NCBI RefSeq assembly: GCF_965363235.1
Contig: NC_134843.1
Location: 91,235,795-91,299,794, forward strand
DNA length: 64,000 nt
DNA from: Mytilus galloprovincialis
Lineage: Eukaryota; Mollusca; Bivalvia; Mytilida; Mytilidae
Direction of reading: 5' to 3'
This document shows, piece by piece, positions 1 through 11,952 of the stretch (the first letter of the stretch is position 1; each line of letters starts with the position of its first letter). A program made the translations under genes and the position numbers. Below the pieces are notes generated by a model. That model was not told the origin of the DNA, ran no database searches, and saw nothing but the letters and a program-made list of their open reading frames with translations.

Positions 1-409
1 ACTAATGAACTGATAATTGATGTTTCACTTGAGGTGAAATACCACCAAATCATAGTACGATAAGTTTATTCCGAAAACCTTTGTGGATACAATATGGTAT
101 AACGGTAAACAATCACAACAAAGTAACCCTTTGTCACAGCGATGGTGAAACAAGAGGTTTTCATAGAAAAATTTAAACATGAACCGGATTGTCATTAAAA
201 TTATTTAATAACAAAGCAAATTTAACGAAATAATGTTCCCTTTTCTCTTTGAAGTAGAATAACTTGGTTTCATGTTTAAAACACTGTTAATTGTTAGGTA
301 TTTCTTCCAGAGTCGTCTGCGTTCTTTATTGTTTGGTAGTCAAATCTTGTTTGAACACGTGGTTACCTTTCAAGCTGCGATAATTGAGGTTCATTTGTTG
401 ATATTTCGT

Positions 410-935
410 ATTATTGTGTTATATTTCTCCGCTGTATAAAACTCAAAACATCATGTACATTTTCGTTTCCAACTCCTTCAGTGTTTGGTTTGTACAAATC
501 ACCATCAATGTACAATGTGTCTCTTACCATACGGACTTTTCGCTTTTCTTTTCTTGCCTGTTTTGCAATTGGGTATAAAATTTTCGTTGTTGTTCGATTT
601 CGTTTGGAAATTGTTCTTTAACTCCAAAATGTGTCTCTTTTAATTTGTATCCGTATTTGAGCACACTTTCTTTGTCCTTTATTGATATAAATTTTGCTAA
701 TATCGGACGATTACCTCTGCGACCTCTATTTCCGAATCGATGGACGCATACGAAGTTGAGTCTTTTGTCAATATTCAACGTTTGCTTGATAAAATAATTA
801 AGTTTATCCTCAGTGTTTTCTTCTGGGTGAAATTGGATGCCAGTAAAGATGCGATTGGTTTTCATTGAGCGCCACTTGAGCTCTGTCGCATCATCTTCCA
901 TATTACGCAATTTAGAATCTATTTTTTCACTATGA
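410..935 (-). pseudogene. LINE ORF1-like RNA-binding protein fragment
   Basis: An open frame of about 128 codons (910 down to 524) carries the RRM-like signature of metazoan LINE ORF1 proteins: VHRFGNRGRRGNRPILAKF followed by KDKESVLKYG. A coiled-coil-like stretch precedes it, and the frame appears to start upstream of the Met at about 935. Past the stop, the next frame continues in family style (VRDTLYIDGDLY, about 535-470), so one frameshift near 540 separates the two parts. No endonuclease or reverse transcriptase lies beside it, so this is a fragment rather than a working element. The family-level call is fairly firm, but I cannot assign a LINE clade. Confidence 0.6.
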
Positions 936-1619
936 TCTTTATGTTGTAATAATTACATTAGATGTATGTTTCATTATAATACGTTATTCAGATTGGCTAA
1001 CTACACACCACGTGTTATTCCTTAAGCAATTGCATTACTCAATGAAACTTATCATTCATGATAACAAGAGGTCCCACAATAAAGAGCACAGGTGAATTAC
1101 ATAAAAAAATGATAAGATTCGTGTTTTCATGGTCTTAGCTAAATAATGTTATTATAAGTATTGAATGCTTCTTTTTGTAACTTCATAGGGTTGTAAAAGA
1201 CCGTGCGCACATTTTTAGAATGAAGCGCTTCCCCGCTTCATACAAAATGTACTTCGGTCAACGCTTTTACACCCCAATGAAGTTTCATTCTTAAATACTG
1301 TACGTTACATCCGTTTGCATTCGAAAAGGACTCGAAATTCGAAACTTTAGGTTACATGGTTACTAAAGCTTGTAGGCAGGTAAATAAAAGAGGTTAACAT
1401 TTGATTGGTTAACTTCCAGTGAAGGTTATTTTCTTTTATGCATTGAAATGTTAAGTGAATTGTTTTCTTCAGTATTGGACTGCAGGCCTAAGCTTTACTC
1501 GTGCCAAGTATTTTCTTTATTTGAAACAAAGATATAAATTCTGCACAATTGTGTTGACAAGTGCAAATTTAACAAAGACTAAAAGGGGGAACCCTAACTT
1601 GTTTAATGAAAATAAAAAA
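936..1619. other. Intergenic, no gene seen
   Basis: AT-rich sequence without a convincing coding region. A short inverted pair, TGTAAAAG near 1190 and CTTTTACA near 1265, flanks a GAAGCG/CGCTTC palindrome and could be a small non-autonomous element of about 80 bp. Nothing else is recognised. Confidence 0.4.
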
Positions 1620-2030
1620 AACAAAATTGGCTAAAAACAAAAAAGACCAACACACAAAAAAAGAACACAAAATAGAACATAGAAAACCAAGGACTGAGCA
1701 ACACGAACCTCATCAAAAAGGGGGATGATCTTTGGTGCTCCGGAGGTGTAAGCAGATCCTAATCCATTAAGGCACCCGTCGGGTTGCTCATATTGGTACA
1801 AAACAGTTATAAGTCTAGTTCGGTAGGTCATATTCTGGGAAAAGGGGACGGGGTTATAGTCACGACAATGAGGAAAGTATCCGTTATCATCTGTAAAACG
1901 GTTATGCCATGACGGCCAACCAACGAGAGACGGCGTTCGTAAAGCTTTCGAAGGGATGATTTCAACTTGAAAGCTTCCTTGTGAGCAGCAACCTTCTATC
2001 AAGGATATCTTGATTGGAAAAACAAACCCT
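1620..2030 (-). repeat. Mussel dispersed repeat R1, copy 1
   Basis: The minus strand translates as a 123-codon open frame that opens MIEGCCSQGSFQVEIIPSKA and contains GLGSAYTSGAPKI and RVAQSLVFYVLF. Related sequence recurs at 33,700-34,130 (same strand) and 22,150-22,450 (opposite strand), the latter with the related string GSAYPSGALEITS. Three diverged copies in one window and a low-complexity hydrophobic end argue for a dispersed repeat rather than a gene. I recognise this sequence as common in mussel genomes. Its class (DNA element or retroelement) is unknown to me. Confidence 0.6.
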
Positions 2031-3715
2031 GGAATATCATATCAATCTGGATATATATACTCTATATGTAGGCGCTGCTTGAATTTTCCTACAGAGAAAT
2101 GGAAAGTTCGCAATTGTAAAGCGTTAATTATCTCTTTTGTCATAAATTGTTGTTTTCAACTGACCCTCATTGTCAATTTCTAGATGCAGACTTAACTGTA
2201 TCTGTTGTATCCTTAATTGTTATCTCTAAGTTCGACAGGAAAGATGCGTTCAACTTTATCACCGATTTTGAATTATTTAGTAAGAGATCAATATCTATAT
2301 AGCAGAAAGTAACGTTAATTGCTACTGCAATCTTCTTTCTTTTCCTACTAAGATGTTCCTGTATTAAGTCAGACAAGAAGAGGGACACAGTTAACTATTG
2401 ATAGCATGTTTCTGTAATGCCTGGATGACTACAAAAATACAAGGATACAAAAATATCAAAGTATCTTCAAACAGGAACTGGCCGACGACGCATTTGAACA
2501 TTATTTAATTAATTAAGAGGTTTGAACAATGAAACTAAAAGTTCTATGCTCAGCACATATCATAAATGTTCATAGTATGGTAGTTCAGAAAGTGAGGGCA
2601 AATCTAAAATAGCTAATCACAGTAAAAATCCTCACAATAAAGGTTAAGCTAAACACTGAATCATTACTTCAAACAATTGCTGACAAATAAGCAATGAAAA
2701 AGTTATGCTGAAAAAGTGAAAAAGTAAAATAATGATAGAAAAAAAAATCAAAGAAAAATTCAAACCGGCAGTCCCATATCAAATTACAAAATCAAAAGCT
2801 AAAACAAATCATAAGAATGGAAAATAACTGTCATATTCTTGACTGCTTACATGCATATTCTTACGTACAAAAAGGTAAATGAAACCTGGCAAGACAAGAA
2901 GTTGGACAATTTATTTTGCTAACCACGAACCACTTTAATTCTAAAAGTAAAAAGGATGTCTAACAGATATTAGAAGCTCACACATTAGAACTCATTACTG
3001 TCATACTGTGGACTGATATAATGCCCATTGTTGAAGATTGTACGATGAACAGTAAAACACGAAAAGCCCTTCCCCATTCCTTAAAAGTAGCGTCAAAATG
3101 AAAGAAACTGCAAAAGTAGATTTAACCAGATATAAAATTATTCCATAATACAACAGTTAAGTGAAATTTAACATCATTTTTATTTTGATAGTGCAAAATA
3201 TAAACAATATTTTAACTAATGATATATGCAACTGAATAAAAATAAGATAACATAATATCTATCATAAGTTTTAGTTCAAGAAGATAATAAAGTTTTTTCT
3301 GCAACCAAATTGTGGAAGTTTTCATATTTGCCATTATTTTGTAATGTTGAAACAATTCCTTTATTTTTTTAATTTGAAACACATTGGTTTGTTTTGTTTT
3401 TTCCTCGGATATATAATCGTTTATTGTTTATACATGCATAAGTGATATTATATGATGTACTAATTAAGGTTTATCAAGTAATAGTTTTATAGTGATCCCA
3501 AAATGAAGAGGAAATTTCTGAAATTTGCATGTCAAAAAAAGATTTTCATTGTGGAGTTGACGTCATTTTCCAAGAGAAAATTAAATGTTTGGTTGATATT
3601 TGTGATGCAGAAACTTCAATTTATTGTCTTGTATATATTTGTTAAGTATAGCATGTGTTGTATTTTGCTTGAATTATTTTCTAAAATAAACTGTTTTACC
3701 CATTCATGAATTATC
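1620..3715. repeat. Diverged duplication, copy A
   Basis: This block matches 33,700-36,190 in the same orientation. It starts with repeat R1, runs through the shared stretch around GACGACGCAT (about 2485 and 34,952), and ends in an open frame at 3503-3709 whose translation (FVMQKLQ, YIFVKYSMCC, LFSKIN) is matched at 35,985-36,180. Copy B has about 370 extra bases near 34,545-34,905. Both copies are non-coding in character; the small open frames are best read as chance. The first 25 bases of the window also resemble 32,366-32,390, so the duplicated unit may have been longer. Confidence 0.6.
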
Positions 3716-5463
3716 GTTTTGTTTATTCTATATGTATTGTCTTACAGTTTACTATCGAAGGAGAGCTGGGTTTTTTAAATAGTGGCACCAAAATTAAATG
3801 AGTTTTTTATTTTACAGTGTACAGTATTTTTTAAGAAGGAAAAAAGTGAATAAATTGCAAAAGCAATGTGCAATGATGTTCAAGAAATTTACATTTACCT
3901 ATTACACATTTAATTTCTGAAGGTAGTTCGGGGGTTTAAATTTTCGCACCGTCTCCGCATAAAGTTGCGCAATGATATCGTAAGTTATGTACATTGTCGT
4001 AATTTTCCATAACAAATAAAATATGATCATTTAAAAATTATTTTTTATTCAAATACATTGAGAAAGAGTTGAATAACTTCTAAATACAATTTTAAATCTT
4101 AATAAAGTTAATTGTTACAATTTTCATTGTCGAAATAGTACTTCCGTTCTAAAAAATAAATATGGAGCATGAGAAGAATGAAGAGAGAATAACTCATATT
4201 AACAAGGCACTGGCTACGGTTACATGGAACTGTAACAATAATAAAAATATTATTGTTACATTTGAGACTAAATGCCGGAATGCATGGTTGGGTAAGGACC
4301 TGATTAATTACGAATGTAACAATAACTATTGAGGCTACGGTTACATTGCGTTTTTGTTACATGGAAATCAGCAATGTACGATGGGACTAACTTAATAATA
4401 AAAGTTGAAGACATTTATTCTATATTTACAATACATACAGGTATTACATACAATTTTTTTAATTTTTTATATTACGTCCTCCATGGATACATAATTTGTA
4501 ATTACTGCAATCATTCCGCATCCTGATCAGCTTTCTCTTCATCTTTATGATTATGCCGCATGCCAATGAGAATAAATGTGTATCTGTAAAAAAAAAAATA
4601 CTGAAATATTTACTGAAACATTATTACTGGACTGTCTGTCCTTCTGTTACCACACTTGTAAACACGGTCGTGACTTTTTTTAAATGATCTAAACCTTACC
4701 CGATGTACATATTCAATTTTGGGAGGGGTAAAACATATTGATTTCAAAGGTCAAAGGAAAAGATCAAGATACCTTGTTAAAGTTGGTGTAATTCCTTCTT
4801 GAATAAAGGGAGATGTATCAACATATAAGCAGTACATACCTGCATATGGACTTTATAATTCAAAATACTAGTTACTATAGATCTGTGTCATTGTAAATTC
4901 TTTTTGGATAGTGCTAAGTAGGAGTTGGGGAGTCCAATGACTTATTTTTCCCCTCATTTTATTATATGGTCGTCCCCACGAACTGATTGTCCAATATAAT
5001 TGCCCCATGTTCCGAAAAAACAACAGACGTTGTCCTTTTTATCGTAAAGTCATTCCCCTGTTCTCGAAAATGACCCCTGAGTTTCTTGCAAAAAAACTGG
5101 AATTGCTAAGCAATAGATTTAATGGTGTCCGTGTTGATCAAGTATCGTTGGTTTTATACGTTACACTGTCATTGCTATATCTTATTTTGTTGTCAACGGG
5201 TCAGAAATTGTTTCGCTGGTGGTTTTTTTCCTTGGTAAATCTTTGCCGGTTTTATAATCTTTTAAATTTTTTTCGTACAAATGATTCTTATTCTTCAGTA
5301 AGGCCCCTTTTTGGCCCCAAAATATAGCAGTTTTACAAAATTGTTAAAATTTATACTTTTAGTTATTCATTGAAATTTAAAATGCTTCTGCTACATAAAT
5401 ATGGGCAGTTTTTTTACAATACAATGCACATATATCGGGTACTAGCATCATTAAGTCATGCTA
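3716..5463. other. Intergenic, no gene seen
   Basis: AT-rich, with short open frames lacking any family signature. A near-perfect palindrome, AACAATAATA/TATTATTGTT, lies around 4230-4258, inside a stretch where GGCTACGGTTACAT occurs twice (about 4210 and 4332). Nothing else is recognised. Confidence 0.4.
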
Positions 5464-6633
5464 AAGCCTCGGTCACACCTTACCGGATAAGACGAACGGA
5501 CGCCTAACGGATGAAAATAAAAGTTGTCCGTTGACAAAATTGTTATCCGTTGGGCGTCCGTTGATGTACTGACCAACTAAAACGGACGCCTAACGAATGC
5601 ATAACGGACATGCAACGGATATGCAACGGACGAGAAACGGAGACGTAACGGACAGAACGGATGTCGAACGTACATCCAACGGACGAGTACCGCATAAAAC
5701 GGACACCTAACGGAAGCGTACCGGATAAAACGGATAAACAAGATATACGAAAAAATTAAAGGCGACAATAATAATACATGTCAATCGCATTAATATTGAA
5801 AATGTTCTAGTTAAGTAATTAAGTAAGTTGATTTTATTTCGAGTCGGCATATATATACATAATAACAGACAAAACATGAGCTCTGATGAACTTTTTAACC
5901 GACTATCACATAAAAAATCATGCAAATCCTACCAAACAAAACTGAAAAAACATGCAATATAATGAAAGCAAATCTATTTGTCAAAGTTCTGTGTAACTGG
6001 TTTTTGTTTGTTCTTCAAAATGCCGCTAAAGGGTAGTGTCTGACCTGAATAAGTTTAACAGCTGATTGATTGTGAAGATGTGCCCTTACTCTAAGATCGA
6101 TTATGAATAATAAGAATTCATGAACCTTAAGAAATATTTTTGGCATTTCTGACGAGAAATTTTCAATTGGCATCAATTTTATCCGTTTCAGATCCGTTCA
6201 TCATCCGTTATGTCCGTTATACGTCCGTTAGAAGTCCGTTTCTCATCCGTTTTATCCGTTAGACGTCCGTTAGAAGTCCGTTGGTGAATTTATCTGCCAG
6301 ACCTCCAACGGATGTATAACGGACACGTAACGGATACAAAACGGAAACGAAACGGACGAGTACCGTACAAAACGGACGCCTAACGGACGTCTAACGGACG
6401 TTCAACGGACATTTTATCCGTTAGACGTCCGTTCAAAGTTTTGAACATGCTCAAAATTTTCCACCGGACAGAACGGACGTCGACGGATAAAACGGACGCT
6501 TAACGGACATGCAACGGATAAAACGGACGCTTAACGGACATGCAACGGATATGGACGGACGTCTAACGGATTGAAAAAAAGTTATCCGTTAGGCGTCCGT
6601 TCGAGCTATCCGGTAAGGTGTGACCGAGGCTTT
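5464..6633. mobile_element. Foldback element, copy 1, rich in CGTCCGTT motifs
   Basis: The block opens with AAAGCCTCGGTCACACCTTA and closes with the reverse complement near 6612-6633, so it has long terminal inverted repeats. The arms, each several hundred bases, are built from many variants of an octamer-like motif: AACGGACG/ACGGATG in the left half and CGTCCGTT/CATCCGTT in the right. The centre (about 5750-6180) is ordinary AT-rich DNA with no transposase, so the element is non-autonomous. Open frames inside are by-products of the repeats. A second copy follows 24 bases later. The class is unknown; a foldback or MITE-like DNA element is the best description. Confidence 0.7.
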
Positions 6634-6656
6634 AATTACTGAAATCTTCACAATTT

Positions 6657-7728
6657 TTAGCCTCGGTCACACCTTACCGGATAGCACGAACGGACGCCTA
6701 ACGAATGAAATAAAAGTTGTCCGTTGACAAAATTGTTATCCGTTGGGAGTCCGTTGGTGTACTGAACGAATAAAACGGACGTGTAACGGATGCATTTAAA
6801 CAAAACGGACACACACCGGATGTGCAACGTACGAGAAGCGGAAACGTACCGGACAGAACGGATGTCGAACGTACATCCAACGGACGAGTACCGCATAAAA
6901 CGGACACCTAACGGAAGCGTACCGGATAAAACGGACAAGATTTACGGAAAAATCAAAAGCGACAATAATAATACATGTAAATCGCATAAATATTCAAAAT
7001 GTTTCTGTGTAACTGGTTTTGGTTTGTTCTTCAAAAATTCCGCCAAAGGGCAGTGTCTGGCCCGAATAAGAACTGCGTGATTGTGAAGACGTGCCTATAC
7101 TCTAAGATCGATTATGAATAATAAGAATTCATGAACCTTAAGAAATCTGACATACCAATAATTGGCATTTCTGACGCGAAATTTTCAATTGGCATTTATC
7201 CGTTTCAGACCCGTTCATCATCCGTTTTATCCGTTATACGTCCGGTAGAAGTCCGTTTCTCATCCGTTTTATCCGTGAAACGTCCGGTAGAAGTCCGTTG
7301 GTGAATTTATCTTCCAGACCTCCAACGGATGTATAATTAACGGACACGTAACGAATACAAAACGGAAACGAAACGGACGAGTACCGTACAAAATGGACAC
7401 CTAATGGACGTTCAACGGACATTTTTCCGTTGGACGTCTGTTCAAAATTTTCCACCGGACCGAACGGACGTCAACGGATAAAACGTACGCTCGTTAGGCG
7501 TCGTTCGAGCTATCCGGTAAGGTCATACCTTATCGGATAGCTCGAACGACGCCTAACGAGCTAACGGATAACTTTTTTCAATCCGTTCCTGTCCGGTGGA
7601 CGTCCTTTCTTATCCGTTAGACGTCCGTCCATATTCGTTGCACGTTCGTTAAGCGTACGCTTTATACGTCGACGTCCGTTATGTTCGGTGGAAAATTTTG
7701 AGCATGTTCAAAACTTTGACCGAGGCTT
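6657..7728. mobile_element. Foldback element, copy 2, with an internal palindrome
   Basis: It starts with the same terminus, AGCCTCGGTCACACCTTACC, and ends near 7728 in GACCGAGGCTTA. The centre (about 6950-7200) is clearly homologous to the centre of copy 1, including GATTATGAATAATAAGAATT. At 7490-7560 there is a second internal palindrome around CTATCCGGTAAGG and its complement, as if the right end of this copy met the left end of another truncated copy. Coding capacity is absent. Confidence 0.65.
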
Positions 7729-9227
7729 AAGTATTTTAGTTAAATTTTAGACGGCATAAATGAAAGTGGCCTCATTCGTTTTCATTCTTAATATTGAAAT
7801 GCAAGTAGTAATTTATGATAATACCTAATATATATATATCTCCAGGTTGTGGATGAACACGGATGCGGCCACTTTCATTTTTGACAAAAACCATCTGAAT
7901 ACTAGTAGTGACATTTTTGGGCATATTTGATAGATTTTTCTTACTTAAGCTAGAATCGGAGCGTTTTAATGAGTAAATCAGTTAAAAGCTTTAACATAAA
8001 CGTATTGAATCAACTGAAATAGACACTTAGGTGTTTTAAAAAGTGTCTAAAATCTTCCGTCAGATGAACTTCAAAATTGATGCCAAAATCGGCCCTTACC
8101 GGAACTACTCCTTTCGTCTATGACCATGAATAAGGGAGTTTTTATGTATCTAATTAGATTAGTAAATCCCCGTCGCATGTTTTGTGCGCCTGATCCAAGT
8201 CCTGAAAATGTTGATACTGTGTACGGCCTTCACACGATGGAAATTATGCTTCGCCTTCATATTTGATTCTGAGCTTTCAAGTCGTGATGTACATCTTTTC
8301 ATACGCAACGTCCAACAAATCTATGTAGGGGGTCATTTTGCCAGAAATAGATCCGGAAATGTTCAATTTTCTCTTCTCCTTTTTTATGGTATGATATGGT
8401 TTTTGTTTCTTTCATTTACATTGGGAAATAAAGAAACGATCAGTGTGTATTGTTCGTTTTAAAAAACTTTTTCGATTGTATCTGACATCTAAAGATTTTT
8501 TAATCAGTTCAGACGTTGATATAACAATGAAAAGTCGACTGAACATGATTAATATTGCATTTTCTATAATTCAAAGCGGAATTCGGTGTATGAACGAGAA
8601 ACCGTAAGCGTTTTCAATTTCGTTAGTTATATATGTTGTCTACGTATTATCCTGGTTCCCGCTACTACGTTCCGGGCATAAGCTATTTGATATATGTGTA
8701 ACATTACGATCGGGTACCAGGCAATCTACGCGTGTATGTGTATATGACTCAGTTGACAAGAGCAGTACGTTCTACGTTGCTGGTGGGAGAATTTTGATCA
8801 AACTCTAAATGCTCATAGAATAAGAAATATAATCTAAACTGAATGTACCACCTTCTGAATAATTTATTGCAGTATAAATATAAATCCCTTTTGACAAGAG
8901 AAATCTGACTTTTGTCAGAAATATTTTTTTCACATGTGCAAAGGTAATCACGTGTGGCGGCCATATTGGTTTGTTTACATATTTGTGAAGAAGCCTCTAG
9001 AACTATGACCTAAACATAAATTGTCTTCCGAAAACGTAAACTTTATGCAATACTATTTTATCAATCATGATTATTTTCATAAATTTAAATTTGATTATTT
9101 AAAGAAATAAAATTATAACAATTACGATTTTAGATTAGAGATTCTACACAGACATGCTTTGATCTATTTATAGCCAAATTAGTTTACCTGTGTGAAAATG
9201 TAAGTTACCTTTTATTCACCTTCAGAT
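7729..9227. other. Intergenic, possible small inverted-repeat element
   Basis: ATGAAAGTGGCC near 7760 and GGCCACTTTCAT near 7873 form an inverted pair about 125 bp apart, possibly a small MITE; a related piece, AAATGAAAGTGG, recurs near 10,599. The rest is AT-rich without a recognisable gene; the 92-codon open frame at 8184-8462 shows no family motif. Confidence 0.35.
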
Positions 9228-10468
9228 CAGGGACTAAACTTAACTTTTTTTGTCGAGGGGCCAGCTGGGCCCCTAAGATATTTTTTTCAGGGGCCCAGTT
9301 GAAATTTTAGGAGCCCAACCAATTTTTATACAAAAAGACTAAATAAAAATAAGTATGAAAATAACTTTTTATATGTTCCAGCTTGAATCTCAGGGCAGAA
9401 GGGTGCTAGTGCTCCTAAGTAAGGTGTTTTATAAATAAAACAGGTGTGATGGGAGCGGCTCATATTATTTTGATGCAACAATACATTGCATATATTGCAG
9501 AAGCTAAGAACTGTTACTTTTTTTCTTCATAATTGTTAAAATTAAAAGCATTTAATAAGTGCCCCCATGTAAGGAGGATCATAAATACAAGAAGTTAAAC
9601 AGGAAGTACAGTCTTGTTTTTGTTCAAATACAAATTTCTCTGATTCTTCTTTAAATGTATGTTCATGGTATGAAACAAAACAGTTTTTTTTTAATAAAGC
9701 TTATAATATTTAAATTATTGCCACCAGAAATGTATTATAAGATTTGACAATATTTATTTTAGTTTATTTCCTGCCAAAATTGTCTCCCTTCAATTTTTTC
9801 AACTTCCTGTTGACCTTTAGACAATATGGCTGGTTTTTTTTTAATAAATACTTTCTCAATCCAAGCCATCCTCTAATAGTGTTGATCAAAATATATTTAT
9901 CAATAAGTTTTTATTGAAGATTGGATATAAAACTTAATATTGGGATATTTATTTACTAGACTTTGCGTTTCGTTTTTACATTAAGTATGTTTTTGTAAAT
10001 AGCGATTCAGGGACAAGTTACCGTCTAACACAGGCTTGTAATGACTCTCAGGACAATTAGAAAACATCCCTTTCGCGATGCTTATTGAACAGTTTAGAAG
10101 AAAACACTATGCAATAATGAAATAGTCGTAGAAAATTTAGCAGAGTTAAGAAAACATGCTGATTGAAGGAGGTATATGACATATCGTGACTTCGGATTGA
10201 AAACATAGCTGTTCGACTTGGTTTGGGTTATTAGAAAGAACCTACTGGTTTTCCGAAATACTCTATATTACTATATCGCTTTGAAAAGACAAAACAGGTT
10301 TCCTTTTGGGAACAGTCTTCGTTAATATCGCAGGGGGAAAGGGTACAAATGGGATTTACTTCAAATTTTTTACAGTCGCCAGCTGGGCGATCAGGATACT
10401 AAATATATTCGCCCAGCCGAAAATCTGGTCGCCATGGGCGACTGGGCGAGCGTTAAGTTTAGTCCCTG
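9228..10468. mobile_element. Non-autonomous element with 16-bp terminal inverted repeats
   Basis: The left end reads CAGGGACTAAACTTAA and the right end is its reverse complement. Just inside both ends lie matching palindromic blocks: GGGGCCAGCTGGGCCCC on the left, and GCGACTGGGCGAG with CGCCAGCTGGGCG on the right. No transposase frame is present in the 1.2 kb interior. I could not find a convincing target duplication, so the superfamily is open. A sequence of the same design occurs at about 60,395-60,490. Confidence 0.6.
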
Positions 10469-11944
10469 GCCTTCTTCCACATCAGAGCTATCAGCTCTTC
10501 GAATTGTACCTGTTAAGAGTCGTATACTAAATTTTATTTTTATATAAATAAATTTATATTGTGTATTTAAGAACTTGTATTTTGCCAAAGGATGCATAAA
10601 TGAAAGTGGTGCAATTCATTTTGCTTTGATATATAGATTTGAATTACAATTGTAAATGTTATTGTAGTGCATATAAAAATAAGGAGATGTGGTATATACA
10701 TGATATTTAGTGAGTTTATCAAACTAAAGTGCATAAGAAATGGGTATAAGCACTACTGTACAATCTCCAACAATGAGAAAAACTCATACCGTAAAGAGAA
10801 TTTCATAGATTTACAAGTAAGTTTTGTTTTTGCGTTGCATTATTTTCTTCTATTGTCATGATTGTCTTAATTGCAAATATGGGATGTGGATAAAATGCTA
10901 ATGAGACAGCTATTAAAAATGACCACCAGATGTCATACTTTTCTTAATTAAAAACTCCTCTTTCATTCATACCAGTAAATTACTTTATCATGTTGATACT
11001 GAAAAATAACTTTGCTTGGAGTTAGAAAAAATATGATCATCAAAAGAGTTGACATGTTACTATGTACATTTACCATTATGTTACTTGATGTTCTTGCAAT
11101 ACACACAGAACGGTGACTAGTCAATCTTTGTGAACTACTTTTCATAGGATGGGAGTCATTGAATATGCGTATATAATTAATAATTAAAAATAGTCTATTT
11201 ATGTTAATAAGGATAGGTTCTTTTATGTCTTAAAAATGGATTTCATGGCGAGGTACAGAAAATATACTGAAACAGTAGACTATGGGTGACCATAGGTGAA
11301 CTAGGTACAAGAGAACTCTTAATCTTAAATACTACAAACCACCTCTGTACTATGGAAGATAATGATATACCTGGACTAGAAATACACACAACCTGTAATT
11401 AACTGCCTTTACAGCGCTTTCGCGCTTTCATTACCCGTAAACAACATGTACAGGTAATTTACTTGTACATACCATAAAATTAAATTACAAATTCTCTGTA
11501 AACGTTTGTATCAATAACGTACAGACAAATTCATACTTTTTTAGAAAAACATTTGTTTTATTTTTATTTATTTTTTGGAGGGGGTGGGGGCGGGGGTTGA
11601 TAAATTGTTTGGATTCAAATATCTTGTTAAGAAAAACATATATTTGTTTCCTGAAGGAAGTGAAACAAACCATTTGATTCCATTGATAATGGAGGACTGT
11701 GGGTTTCAACATTGAGTTTTAAAAAAATGCCTGTATGTTTTTGAAAACAAATTATAAAGCAATAAAAAAAATGTTCCACGAAAATGAATGATTGGTATCT
11801 TAAAATAAGCAATACAATGCATGGGCTCTATAATATGTGTCAGCATTTTGTGTGTATTTAAGTCAAGACGCCATCTAATTAACTATAGAGGTGACCTCCG
11901 AAGACTGCCGACAGTTATATAACCCGATATAAACAAAAATATTA
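10469..11944. other. Intergenic, no gene seen
   Basis: AT-rich sequence with several short open frames and no family signature. A G-rich run sits near 11,578-11,598. Nothing else is supported. Confidence 0.4.
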
Positions 11945-11952
11945 ATATAAAT

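Noticed and set aside
5577-7455. Several short frames rich in VRRPF or RYASVRCPFY as secreted peptides
   Set aside because: They are by-products of the CGTCCGTT-type motifs in the foldback elements.
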